64,000 nucleotides of DNA, from NCBI RefSeq assembly GCF_031157315.1, contig NZ_JAVIFU010000027.1, positions 1 to 64,000 on the forward strand. Reading direction: 5' to 3'. The notes beneath the pieces are model-generated. The model saw nothing but the letters and a program-made list of their open reading frames with translations, was not told the DNA's origin and ran no database searches. The translations under genes were made by a program, and so were the position numbers. Below are positions 42,017-50,476 of the stretch, in pieces; position 1 is the first letter of the stretch, and each line of letters opens with the position of its first letter. The DNA is from Paenibacillus sp. LHD-38. Lineage in GTDB: Bacteria; Bacillota; Bacilli; Paenibacillales; Paenibacillaceae.

Positions 42017-42068
42017 GGAAGTTATTACTTTATACCAACTGATGAATGTAAAAACGGGAGGTTCGGTC

Positions 42069-43430
42069 ATGAGAAAAATACAAGGGTTATCCATTTTGGT
42101 GTTATGTTTCATGCTTATTCTTACAGCCTGCAGCGGCGGAAACGGTGAAAATAAAGGAACGAATAACGCTCCAAAAGAGAGCGCTACAACGGAAGCAACG
42201 TCAGCTCCTGAGGAAACTACCGCGACGCCGGAGCCAGTAGATATGGGTGGCCGTGTTATCAAAATCGCGGCATGGTGGGATTTGAAGCCAGCTGGAACAA
42301 CAACCTCTGAGAAAGAGCGACTGGCAAAGATTGAAGAAGTAGAGAAAAAATATAACGTGAAAATTGAATTCGTAAACGTTCCTTTTGAAGAATATATGCC
42401 GAAATTTACGGCTACCGTTTTGACAGGCGAGCCGTTTGCCGACATCGTTCAAATGGAGTATAAAGCAGCGCTGCCGGCAGTTTTGAAAGGCCAACTGCTG
42501 CCGATTAGCGAATTTACGACTACAGCTAATAACATCAACAATGAAGAGAACCTAATGGCAAAAGCTCCTCCGATTGCCGGCGAGGTTTACGCATTCGATA
42601 ACCCAGGCTCAGGCGGAACAGCCATGCACTACAACCGGGATTTGTTCAAAAAGCTTGGACTTCCGGATCTTCAAGAACTATATACAGGCGGGCTTTGGAA
42701 CTGGGATAAATTTTTAGAGATCGCCAAGCTGGCTACAAAGGATACAGACAATGACGGTAAAATTGACGTTTATGGCTTTTCCGGCTGGTCGACTGATATT
42801 TTCCGTAACTTCACTGCCGCAAACGGCGGGAAAATCGTTGACGAAGCGACTGGCGTTCAAGGCTTAACGGATCCAAAAACGATTGAAGCAGCTGAATTCA
42901 TAAACCGTTTATACAATACTGAGAACGTTGTTAAAGTAAAAACGGGGGACAGAATGAATTATGAAGAATTTAACACATTTAAAGACGGCGACGTAGCTAT
43001 GTTTCAAGCCCCGGTTTGGAACATCGGCGAATTAACCTTTGATATCGGCGTTGTGCCAATTCCAAACGGTCCGCAAGGAAGTCCGGAAGTAACCTATGCT
43101 AACCCGGGTCAAGCAGCCAAATTTATTCCTAAAGGAGTGAAGGACGCGCAGCTGGTTTACCAAATTTATGAAGAAACATTTGACATCACCCAAACGGAAG
43201 AGTTCCCTAGCCAAGAGTGGCTGGAAGGTCTTTACAACCATGAGGAAGACGTAGCCATGCAGCGTGATCATGTCACGGGCACTGGGCAAATTTTGCTGGA
43301 CGACGCTTATCCTGAATTTCCTACCGGGAAGTTTCTTACCGATATTCTTGTGAATAATCAATCGGTTACTGCGACTGCCGAGAAATATAAGCCGGAAGCA
43401 GAAGCTTCCATAGCCAAGCTTGGCAAGTAA
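42069..43430 (+). CDS. Extracellular sugar-binding lipoprotein (family 1), first of the mannan locus
   Basis: About 453 residues. Lipobox LILTA-C gives Cys21, followed by an Asn/Thr/Glu/Pro-rich tether to about 62. The mature part is a family-1 solute-binding protein: VIKIAAWWDLKP, FADIVQMEYKAALPAVLKGQ, the hinge AMHYNRDLFKKLGLP, the GLWNWDKFLEIAKLA signature and a GDVAMFQAPVWN sugar-site segment. ATG 42069 has GGGAGGT upstream. It is membrane-anchored and presumably captures manno-oligosaccharides for one of the two permease pairs downstream. A stable hairpin follows the stop. Confidence 0.9.
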   Translation: MRKIQGLSILVLCFMLILTACSGGNGENKGTNNAPKESATTEATSAPEETTATPEPVDMGGRVIKIAAWWDLKPAGTTTSEKERLAKIEEVEKKYNVKIEFVNVPFEEYMPKFTATVLTGEPFADIVQMEYKAALPAVLKGQLLPISEFTTTANNINNEENLMAKAPPIAGEVYAFDNPGSGGTAMHYNRDLFKKLGLPDLQELYTGGLWNWDKFLEIAKLATKDTDNDGKIDVYGFSGWSTDIFRNFTAANGGKIVDEATGVQGLTDPKTIEAAEFINRLYNTENVVKVKTGDRMNYEEFNTFKDGDVAMFQAPVWNIGELTFDIGVVPIPNGPQGSPEVTYANPGQAAKFIPKGVKDAQLVYQIYEETFDITQTEEFPSQEWLEGLYNHEEDVAMQRDHVTGTGQILLDDAYPEFPTGKFLTDILVNNQSVTATAEKYKPEAEASIAKLGK

Positions 43431-43451
43431 TCATACGCAGCGGTTTTAATG

Positions 43452-43491
43452 TACAGGCCGGGGGATGTCTACGTGACCTCCCCAGCTTGTA
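43452..43491 (+). promoter_or_regulatory. Intercistronic hairpin after the binding-protein gene
   Basis: TACAGGCCGGGG pairs imperfectly with CCCCAGCTTGTA around a short loop, with no T-run after it. Such hairpins often protect upstream mRNA from 3' exonucleases. Confidence 0.5.
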
Positions 43492-43535
43492 TGAATACGA
43501 GGAAAATTAATGAATGAAGATATATGGGAATATGG

Positions 43536-43598
43536 GCTTATACTTCACCATAAAACGTAAGCTTCCCCGCCTATGGGCGGAGAAACCGTTTACGCTTG
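43536..43598 (+). repeat. Diverged relative of the structured intergenic element, copy 4
   Basis: CTTATACTTCACC ... AAACGTAAGCTT matches CTTATATATCACC ... AAACGTCAGCTT of copy 2, and the end CCGTTTACGCTTGT is identical to copy 2. The inner stem is CCGCC-TATG-GGCGG instead of ACGGC-GACA-GCCGT. The AT-rich 5' hairpin is lost. The next gene's AAGGAGG follows almost at once (43600). Confidence 0.55.
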
Positions 43599-43613
43599 TA
43601 AGGAGGACTTCTG

Positions 43614-46544
43614 GTGATTAGCAATTTGCGGCTAACCAATATGGCAAGGAAGATAGTCCCTTTTGTTTTGGCGGTATTCATTGCACTTCTTTCAGTACCT
43701 AAGGTACAGGCAGTCGGAAGTCCGAATCTTGCTTTAACGGAGGATACAGTCAGCTCTGAATCTAACAAGGAATCGTCCTATAATGAACAAAAATATCATG
43801 ATTATTTATCGCAATACGAAGCGGCTGCGAGACCAGAACGAGAGATTGTATTGGAAGCAGCAAAATATTCCCGTGTGGAAGGGACTGAATTTAAGAAGCT
43901 TGAAGATTTCGAGGGGATGGACGGAGACTCTCTTTTAACAGGGGAATCAGGCAAAGTGGAGTGGTCTTTCGATGTGCAAGAAGCGGGATTATACCATTTG
44001 TCATTGCTCTATTATCCTATTGAAGGGAAAAGCTCGGCCATCGAACGGGATTTGAGCATTGATGGAAAACGTCCTTTCAGGGAAGCTGCCTTCTTACAAT
44101 TTGACCGTATTTGGAACAATCAGAAGTCTCAGGTTGTAAGAGACAACCAAGGCAACGAACTAAGACCGAAGCAAGTGGAAAAGCCCAGATGGAGCGAAAA
44201 GTCGTTTCAAGATTCAGACGGTTATGAGAACGAGCCATTTTTGTTTTATTTTTCACAGGGCAAACATACAATTACGCTTGAATCCACAAGGGAACCGATG
44301 GTCGTTAAACAATTGAAATTATTTCAACAGCCTTCGCCTTTATCCTACGATCAAGTGCTTCAACAATATGAAGCGGATGGCATGAAGGCGACGGATGGAC
44401 AATTGATAACGATTGAAGGGGAAGCCTCGATCGCGAAATCATCGCCAACCTTATATCCTCTCAGCGAACGTTCAAGTGCTGCTGTAACCCCGTATAGCGC
44501 TTCGAAAATAAAAATCAATACCATCGGCGGCCTTAATTGGCGTCTTCCGGGTCAATGGATGGAATGGGAAGTCGACGTTCCTGAAACGGGGCTTTACAAT
44601 ATTGCTTTTAAAACACAACAGAATTACGTCAGAGGCATTTATTCCACTCGAAGATTGACTATCGACGGCGAAACTCCTTTTAAGGAAATGGAAAAGGTTG
44701 CCTTCCGCTATAAAAGCGCTTATCGGCTTGATGTGATGGGCGGCGATTCTCCCTATATGTATCGTTTAGAAAAAGGCAAGCATACGCTCCGGCTTGAGGT
44801 TAGCCTTGGCGAATTTGCGCCATTAATCCGAGAAGTCGAAGGCAGTCTTTATAATCTGAATGAAATGTATCGCAAAATATTGATGATTACGGGAACGAAA
44901 CCAGATGAATACCGCGATTATCAAATAGACAAGAAAATTCCTGACTTGCTTAGGGTGTTTAAAGAAGAAAGCGAACGTCTTAAAGGCATTGCCAAACAGC
45001 TAGTCACATTATCCGGACAATCAAGCGACCAAGAAGCCCTTCTCAAAACGATGGCCGTGCAATTGGACGAAATGATTGAGAAGCCAGAGACGGTTCCGAG
45101 AAGGCTGACGGCTTACAAAACAAATACAGGCGGACTTGGCACATGGGTTCAGCAGGCAAGGCAGCAGCCGCTTGAGATCGATTCGATTTATGTAGCATCA
45201 CCCGGCAAAAAAATGCCGAAGAAAGGGATGGGATTTGCTTCTAAACTAAAGCATCAGACATCAACTTTCATATCCTCGTTCTTCACCGATTACAACCAAA
45301 TCGGAAATATTTCTGAAGATGACGAGCAGCAATCGATTACGGTTTGGATTGGAAGCGGACGAGATCAAGCCAACACCATGAAGGCCATGATAGATGAAAC
45401 TTTCACTTCGGTGACGGGCATCAATGTCAATCTGAAGCTTGTTAATATGGGTACGCTTCTGCCTGCTACGCTGGCGAATCAAGGACCTGATATCGCAATG
45501 CAAATCGAAAATGATTTGCCGGTCAATTTTGCGATGCGCAACGCTTCGGCCGATTTGACTCAGTTTGCCGATTTCGAAGAAGTAAAAGAACGGTTCCGTT
45601 CCAGCGCTATCGTACCTTACAGCTATGATGGCGGAGTTTACGCGTTGCCTGAAACACAAACGTTCAATATGCTCTTTTACCGCAAGGACGTGCTTGACGA
45701 GCTGGAATTAGATATCCCCCAAACCTGGGATGATGTGTCGAACCTGCTTGCCGTACTTAGTAAAAACCATATGCAATTTGGTTTGCCTGTCGTCGCGCAG
45801 GCTGCTGTGCAGGGGCAAAATATTCCGCCTAACTCGATGTACACAACGCTGTTGTTTCAAAACGGCGGGGAGCTTTACCGCAACGGCGGCAAAGAATCCG
45901 ATCTCGATTCGCGGATCGGAATCGAAACGTTTAAGCAATGGACCGAATTTTATACGGATTACAAATTAGAGCGTGAGTATGATTTCTCAAATCGCTTCCG
46001 TACAGGGCAGATGCCGATTGGGATCGCGGATTATACCACGTATAACCAGCTTTCCGTATTCGCTCCCGAAATTCGCGGCATGTGGGGCTTCGCGCCCGTT
46101 CCCGGAACGATTCAAGAGGACGGCTCTATTAATCGCGATGTTCCAAGCGGGGGCAGCGCGGTTGTCATGATGAAAAAAGCCAAAGACAAGGATGCGGCAT
46201 GGGAGTTCATGAAATGGTGGACAAGCGAAACGACGCAAACGGTGTTTGGACGGGAAATGGAAGGTTTAATGGGCGCCGCTGCGCGTTATCCGACAGCGAA
46301 CATTAAAGCATTAGACAGCTTGCCATGGCCTGTGGACGACTATGAAAATTTGAAAGCGCAATTTGAATGGGTACAAGGCGTTCCGGAAGTGCCAGGCGGT
46401 TATTTTACGGGGCGGCATCTATTTAATGCCTTTTATAAGACGGTAGTCGGGCAAGTGGAAGCTCGCGAATCCATTATGGACTATGTCCAATATATGCAGG
46501 ATGAGATCAGCACGAAACGGAAAGAGTTCGGGTTACCGCAATAA
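43614..46544 (+). CDS. Very large secreted solute-binding protein with N-terminal carbohydrate-binding-like domains
   Basis: 976 residues, about twice a normal binding protein. A signal peptide (FVLAVFIALLSVPKVQA) ends in an A-x-A site without lipobox cysteine. Two beta-sandwich repeats follow, about 70-250 (EWSFDVQEAGLYHLSLLYYP, IDGKRPFREA) and about 270-420 (WEVDVPETGLYNIAFKTQ, TIDGETPFKE), with matching motifs. A helical linker spans about 430-530. The last ~400 residues are a family-1 solute-binding protein (SITVWIGSGRDQANTMKAMI, TFNMLFYRKDVLDELELDIP, SGGSAVVMMKKAKDKDAAWE). GTG 43614 follows AAGGAGG by 7 bases. It stands directly before permease pair 1 and may gather polysaccharide fragments at the surface. 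Confidence 0.88.
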   Translation: MISNLRLTNMARKIVPFVLAVFIALLSVPKVQAVGSPNLALTEDTVSSESNKESSYNEQKYHDYLSQYEAAARPEREIVLEAAKYSRVEGTEFKKLEDFEGMDGDSLLTGESGKVEWSFDVQEAGLYHLSLLYYPIEGKSSAIERDLSIDGKRPFREAAFLQFDRIWNNQKSQVVRDNQGNELRPKQVEKPRWSEKSFQDSDGYENEPFLFYFSQGKHTITLESTREPMVVKQLKLFQQPSPLSYDQVLQQYEADGMKATDGQLITIEGEASIAKSSPTLYPLSERSSAAVTPYSASKIKINTIGGLNWRLPGQWMEWEVDVPETGLYNIAFKTQQNYVRGIYSTRRLTIDGETPFKEMEKVAFRYKSAYRLDVMGGDSPYMYRLEKGKHTLRLEVSLGEFAPLIREVEGSLYNLNEMYRKILMITGTKPDEYRDYQIDKKIPDLLRVFKEESERLKGIAKQLVTLSGQSSDQEALLKTMAVQLDEMIEKPETVPRRLTAYKTNTGGLGTWVQQARQQPLEIDSIYVASPGKKMPKKGMGFASKLKHQTSTFISSFFTDYNQIGNISEDDEQQSITVWIGSGRDQANTMKAMIDETFTSVTGINVNLKLVNMGTLLPATLANQGPDIAMQIENDLPVNFAMRNASADLTQFADFEEVKERFRSSAIVPYSYDGGVYALPETQTFNMLFYRKDVLDELELDIPQTWDDVSNLLAVLSKNHMQFGLPVVAQAAVQGQNIPPNSMYTTLLFQNGGELYRNGGKESDLDSRIGIETFKQWTEFYTDYKLEREYDFSNRFRTGQMPIGIADYTTYNQLSVFAPEIRGMWGFAPVPGTIQEDGSINRDVPSGGSAVVMMKKAKDKDAAWEFMKWWTSETTQTVFGREMEGLMGAAARYPTANIKALDSLPWPVDDYENLKAQFEWVQGVPEVPGGYFTGRHLFNAFYKTVVGQVEARESIMDYVQYMQDEISTKRKEFGLPQ

Positions 46545-46561
46545 TGAGGGGAGGGTCAAGC

Positions 46562-47467
46562 GTGCAAAATTGGTGGAACCTGAAGTTGCGGGAAGTGAAA
46601 GCCAATAAGCATTCCTATTTTTTACTGGCGCCGTACATGGTGTTGTTCGCCGTGTTCACCGTGCTGCCGGTTTTGGTGTCGGTTGTACTTAGCTTTACGT
46701 ACTTTAATATGCTCGAGTTTCCAAGATTTGTCGGATGGCAAAATTATACGCGATTATTTCTAGAGGATGACGTGTTTCTCATTGCAGTGAAGAACACGCT
46801 GCTGTTCGCCGTCATTACCGGGCCTATCAGTTATATCGCTTGTTTTGTTTTTGCTTGGATTATTAATGAACTGTCACCGAAGCTCAGAGCGGTCATGACG
46901 CTCGTATTTTATGCGCCGTCCATTTCCGGAAACGTATATTTCATATGGCTTATGATCTTCTCCGGTGACCGCTATGGCATTGCCAACGGACTTTTGCTCA
47001 AGTTTGGCTTTATACTGGAGCCGCTGCAGTGGTTGAAAACCGAGGATTATATCTTGCCGATCATTATCCTCGTCCAACTGTGGCTCAGCTTAGGAACAGG
47101 CTTCCTTGCTTTTATTGCCGGACTGCAAACGGTCGATAGAACGCTGTACGAGGCGGGGGCCGTGGACGGCGTTAGAAACCGTTGGCAAGAGCTTTGGTAT
47201 ATCACATTGCCTTCGATGCGTCCGCAGCTCATGTTCGGAGCCGTCATTCAGATTACGACCGCCTTTGCGGTTGCAGACGTTTCAATAGCTCTCGCAGGTT
47301 TTCCAAGCGTGAACTATGCGGCCGAAACGATTGTTACTCATTTGATCGATTTCGGAACTACCCGTTTCGAAATGGGTTACGCCTCTGCCATTGCTTCTGT
47401 CTTATTCATGATTATGGTGGGATCGAATCTCATCGTTCAAAAACTTCTACGCAGGGTAGGTGAATGA
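46562..47467 (+). CDS. Sugar ABC importer permease, pair 1 (MalF-like)
   Basis: About 301 residues, six membrane segments (YFLLAPYMVLFAVFTVLPVL first), EAA loop LYEAGAVDGVRNRWQELWYI near 203. I choose GTG 46562, because GAGGGGAGGG lies 7 bases before it; an in-frame ATG at 46544 overlaps the previous stop but has no ribosome site. It pairs with the next gene to form the first channel of the locus. Confidence 0.9.
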   Translation: MQNWWNLKLREVKANKHSYFLLAPYMVLFAVFTVLPVLVSVVLSFTYFNMLEFPRFVGWQNYTRLFLEDDVFLIAVKNTLLFAVITGPISYIACFVFAWIINELSPKLRAVMTLVFYAPSISGNVYFIWLMIFSGDRYGIANGLLLKFGFILEPLQWLKTEDYILPIIILVQLWLSLGTGFLAFIAGLQTVDRTLYEAGAVDGVRNRWQELWYITLPSMRPQLMFGAVIQITTAFAVADVSIALAGFPSVNYAAETIVTHLIDFGTTRFEMGYASAIASVLFMIMVGSNLIVQKLLRRVGE

Positions 47468-47471
47468 GTAC

Positions 47472-48338
47472 ATGAACTTCTCTCTTCGAATCCCGAGAAA
47501 ACGGGTCAATCGATCGTTTTGGGGCAGTTTCTCGTTATTCGTTTTACTGACCGCGTTTGGAGCATTCATGATTGTGCCGCTTATCTACGCCATCAACAAT
47601 GCTTTCAAACCGTTGGATGAAATCTTTATGTTCCCTCCAACACTATTTGTCCGCAATCCGACCATGAATAATTTCATTGACTTATTCAGTTTGCTGGGCA
47701 ACTCATGGGTTCCGTTCTCGCGATACATTTTCAATACCGTTTTCATTACGGGCATGGGAATAATCGGGCATGTCCTGCTCGCTTCGGCTGCCGCTTATCC
47801 GCTTGCCAAGCATAAGTTTCCGGGTAAAAACTTTTTGTTCAGCATCGTAGTTCTATCACTGATGTTCACGCCAGCCGTTACCGCTATACCAAACTATATG
47901 ATTATGTCATGGTTAGGCCTGATCGACACGTATTGGGCAGTCATCATTCCGGCATTCGCTTATTCGCTTGGTCTTTATTTAATGAAACAATTCATGGAAC
48001 AAATTCCCGATGTGCTGCTTGAAGCGGCAAAAATCGACGGAGCGAGCGAATACCGCATTTTCTGGACCATTGTCATGCCGAATGTAAAACCGGCATGGTT
48101 GACGCTTATTATTTTGCTGTTTCAAATTCTTTGGGGCAGCGACGGCAATGGTTTCATTTACAGCGAGCAGCTTAAATCGCTTCACTTTGCCGCTAACCAG
48201 GTTGTAGCAGGGGGCATAGCCCGCGCGGGTGCCGCAGCAGCGGTAGCGCTTATTCTGATGAGCGTTCCCATTACGCTGTTTGTATTCTCGCAAAGCCGAA
48301 TCATTGAAACGATGGCTACTTCTGGAATGAAAGATTAA
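47472..48338 (+). CDS. Sugar ABC importer permease, pair 1 (MalG-like)
   Basis: About 288 residues with six membrane segments and EAA loop VLLEAAKIDGASEYRIFWTI. ATG 47472 follows AGGGTAGGTGA with an 8-base spacer; the GTG at 47460 lies inside this site, though initiation there with coupling to the upstream stop cannot be excluded. The NHL-repeat gene follows 14 bp after its stop in the same operon. Confidence 0.9.
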   Translation: MNFSLRIPRKRVNRSFWGSFSLFVLLTAFGAFMIVPLIYAINNAFKPLDEIFMFPPTLFVRNPTMNNFIDLFSLLGNSWVPFSRYIFNTVFITGMGIIGHVLLASAAAYPLAKHKFPGKNFLFSIVVLSLMFTPAVTAIPNYMIMSWLGLIDTYWAVIIPAFAYSLGLYLMKQFMEQIPDVLLEAAKIDGASEYRIFWTIVMPNVKPAWLTLIILLFQILWGSDGNGFIYSEQLKSLHFAANQVVAGGIARAGAAAAVALILMSVPITLFVFSQSRIIETMATSGMKD

Positions 48339-48352
48339 AGGGGGAAACGCAC

Positions 48353-49846
48353 ATGTCAGCGAAAAAATGGTTTCTCGTCATCGCGGCGGCTTCCCTATTG
48401 TTCATTCATGCAGCGCCTGCACCGGCGTCTGCTGCGTCGACGCCATATGAGAGCTACAATTATAACTTTTGGGAAGAAGCCGTTCCGGCTCCTGCGGCAT
48501 ACGTACCTAAACTTTCGATATCCGGAGCAGATATTGGCATAGGCGACTTTGTCGAGCCAAGCGATATGGTCGTCTCTTCAGGCGGCATGATCTATGTCGT
48601 AGACAGCGGTAACGGTCGCATCGTCAGCTTAAACGACCAGTGGAAGGTTCAACGCTTGATTAACGGGTACGAGAAAGACGGGGAAACGGTAGGTTTTAAA
48701 AATCCGTCGGGGCTGTTTGTTGACGACGAGGAAAATCTTTATATTGCAGATACGGATAACGGCCGTATTGTCGTGCTTTCGAAGGACGGCGAATGGCTAA
48801 GAACCATTGAGCAGCCTACTTCCGATGTTTTGCCAAAGGATTTTAAATTCATCCCGCTAAAGGTGACGGTGGACCGAGCCAAAAGGATCTATGTCGTAGC
48901 CCAAGGCATTTACGAAGGCATTATGCAGTTTGATGAAAAAGGTCAATTTATCGGTTATGTCGGTACAAACAAAGTTCAGCACGACTATACGGAAGTGTTG
49001 TGGCGCTTGCTTTCGACCAAAGCCCAGAAGGCCCAAATGGTACTGTTCATTCCAACAGAGTTTTCGAATATTGACATTGATGCCAAAGGGTTTGTATATG
49101 CAACTAATATTGATCCGGATTCCAAGGAACCGGTAAAAAGGCTTAATCCTTCAGGTGAGGACGTGCTGAAGCGGTTTGGCTACTTCGATGTCGTAGGCGA
49201 TATTCGTTACCGTATTTCCGTCGGACCGTCGAAGCTAATCGATGTAAAGGTGCTAGGGAACGGTATGTACAGTGTCCTTGACGCGAATCAAGGTAAGGTA
49301 TTCACCTATAATGACGAGGGCGATTTGCTCTATGTATACGGTGGCAAAGGAAACCAGACTGGTACCTTTAAAATTCCGGTAGCTGTCGAGCATTTGGGAG
49401 AAAAACAGCTTGTGCTTGACCGCGGCAAAAGCAACATCGTCGTCTTCGAGCCGACGAAATTTGGCTCCAGCGTAAATGAGGCCGTGAAGCTGCACTACAA
49501 CGGCGAAGATAAGCAGGCGGTACCGTTATGGCAAGAAGTGCTGCGATTAAACAGTAACTATGATATTGCCTATATAGGCATAGGCAAATCTCTGCTAATG
49601 GAAAAGAAGAACGGCGAAGCGCTGAAATACTTCAAGCTCGGCATAGACCGGGAGAGTTATTCTGTTGCGTACAAAAGATATCGCAGGGAAGTTATGAAAG
49701 AGCATTTTGGAACATTTCTGACGGTACTGATGGTCATAGCAGCAGCATGGCTGGCGTTCAAATTGGTAAACTCGCGCAGAAAAAAGAGGAAGCTTACCAT
49801 TTCGAACTTCGCTTCGCAAACCCTTAAGGAGGGCAAAACGCTATGA
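48353..49846 (+). CDS. Secreted NHL-repeat beta-propeller protein with TPR and C-terminal membrane anchor
   Basis: 497 residues. A signal peptide (FLVIAAASLLFIHAAPAPASA) leads into NHL repeats at about 65-375 (EPSDMVVSSGGMIYVVDSGN, NPSGLFVDDEENLYIADTDN, NIDIDAKGFVYATNID). A TPR-like helical part at about 380-440 follows (AVPLWQEVLRLNSNYDIAYI, GEALKYFKLGIDRE), then one membrane segment (FLTVLMVIAAAWLAFKLV) and a basic cytoplasmic tail. It is thus displayed outside and held in the membrane. NHL propellers bind proteins, RNA or sugars. The next gene overlaps by 4 bp. Being placed between permease pairs, it may organise or sense the importer; no function is proven. Confidence 0.82.
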   Translation: MSAKKWFLVIAAASLLFIHAAPAPASAASTPYESYNYNFWEEAVPAPAAYVPKLSISGADIGIGDFVEPSDMVVSSGGMIYVVDSGNGRIVSLNDQWKVQRLINGYEKDGETVGFKNPSGLFVDDEENLYIADTDNGRIVVLSKDGEWLRTIEQPTSDVLPKDFKFIPLKVTVDRAKRIYVVAQGIYEGIMQFDEKGQFIGYVGTNKVQHDYTEVLWRLLSTKAQKAQMVLFIPTEFSNIDIDAKGFVYATNIDPDSKEPVKRLNPSGEDVLKRFGYFDVVGDIRYRISVGPSKLIDVKVLGNGMYSVLDANQGKVFTYNDEGDLLYVYGGKGNQTGTFKIPVAVEHLGEKQLVLDRGKSNIVVFEPTKFGSSVNEAVKLHYNGEDKQAVPLWQEVLRLNSNYDIAYIGIGKSLLMEKKNGEALKYFKLGIDRESYSVAYKRYRREVMKEHFGTFLTVLMVIAAAWLAFKLVNSRRKKRKLTISNFASQTLKEGKTL

Positions 49847-50463
49847 AGCAGGATTTCATCAAGTTTCCGCTGCACGTCATCGTACATCCGTTCGACGGCT
49901 TCTGGGATATGAAGTATGACAGCAAAGGAAAAGTAAAGGTTGCCTTGACTTTTTTGCTGCTGGTCATCATTGCCGTTATTTTGAGAAATCAGTTTGCCGG
50001 GTTTCTCGTCAACTATAATGATCCGCGTTATTTGAATAGCTTGACGCAGCTGGTGACGATCGTATTTCCTTTCTTTCTGTGGTGTTTATCCAACTGGGCA
50101 ATTACCACATTGATGGATGGGGAAGGAAAGTTTAAGGAAATCGTGATGGCAACAGGCTATGCGCTAGTTCCACTAGTGATCATCTACGTGCCTATGACGA
50201 TTGCCAGCCGGTTTATGGTTAAGGAAGAAACGGCTTTTTATTATTTGATGATGACGATATCAACCATATGGTTTTTAGCGCTGCTGTTTGTGGGGACGAT
50301 GACCGTGCATCAGTATTCCGCGTTAAAAACGATGATAACGATGGCGCTGACGGTCATTGTCATGGGAATCATCGTATTTCTAGGAACGCTGGTGTTAAGT
50401 ATGCTCCAGCAAATGGCGGATTTTTTCATTAACATTTACCGAGAACTCATTTTCCGTACGTAA
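49843..50463 (+). CDS. YIP1-family integral membrane protein
   Basis: 206 residues with five hydrophobic segments (VALTFLLLVIIAVILRNQFA, LVTIVFPFFLWCLSNWAITT, ATGYALVPLVIIYVPMTIAS, TISTIWFLALLFVGTMTVHQ, MALTVIVMGIIVFLGTLVLS). The GEGKFKEIVMATGYAL motif is typical of bacterial YIP1-domain proteins. The bacterial family has no settled role. It is translationally coupled to the NHL gene (ATGA overlap) and followed by the DUF5696 gene after 13 bp. I infer that the three form a functional module with the permeases. Confidence 0.82.
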   Translation: MKQDFIKFPLHVIVHPFDGFWDMKYDSKGKVKVALTFLLLVIIAVILRNQFAGFLVNYNDPRYLNSLTQLVTIVFPFFLWCLSNWAITTLMDGEGKFKEIVMATGYALVPLVIIYVPMTIASRFMVKEETAFYYLMMTISTIWFLALLFVGTMTVHQYSALKTMITMALTVIVMGIIVFLGTLVLSMLQQMADFFINIYRELIFRT

Positions 50464-50476
50464 AGGAGGCCGCCCC

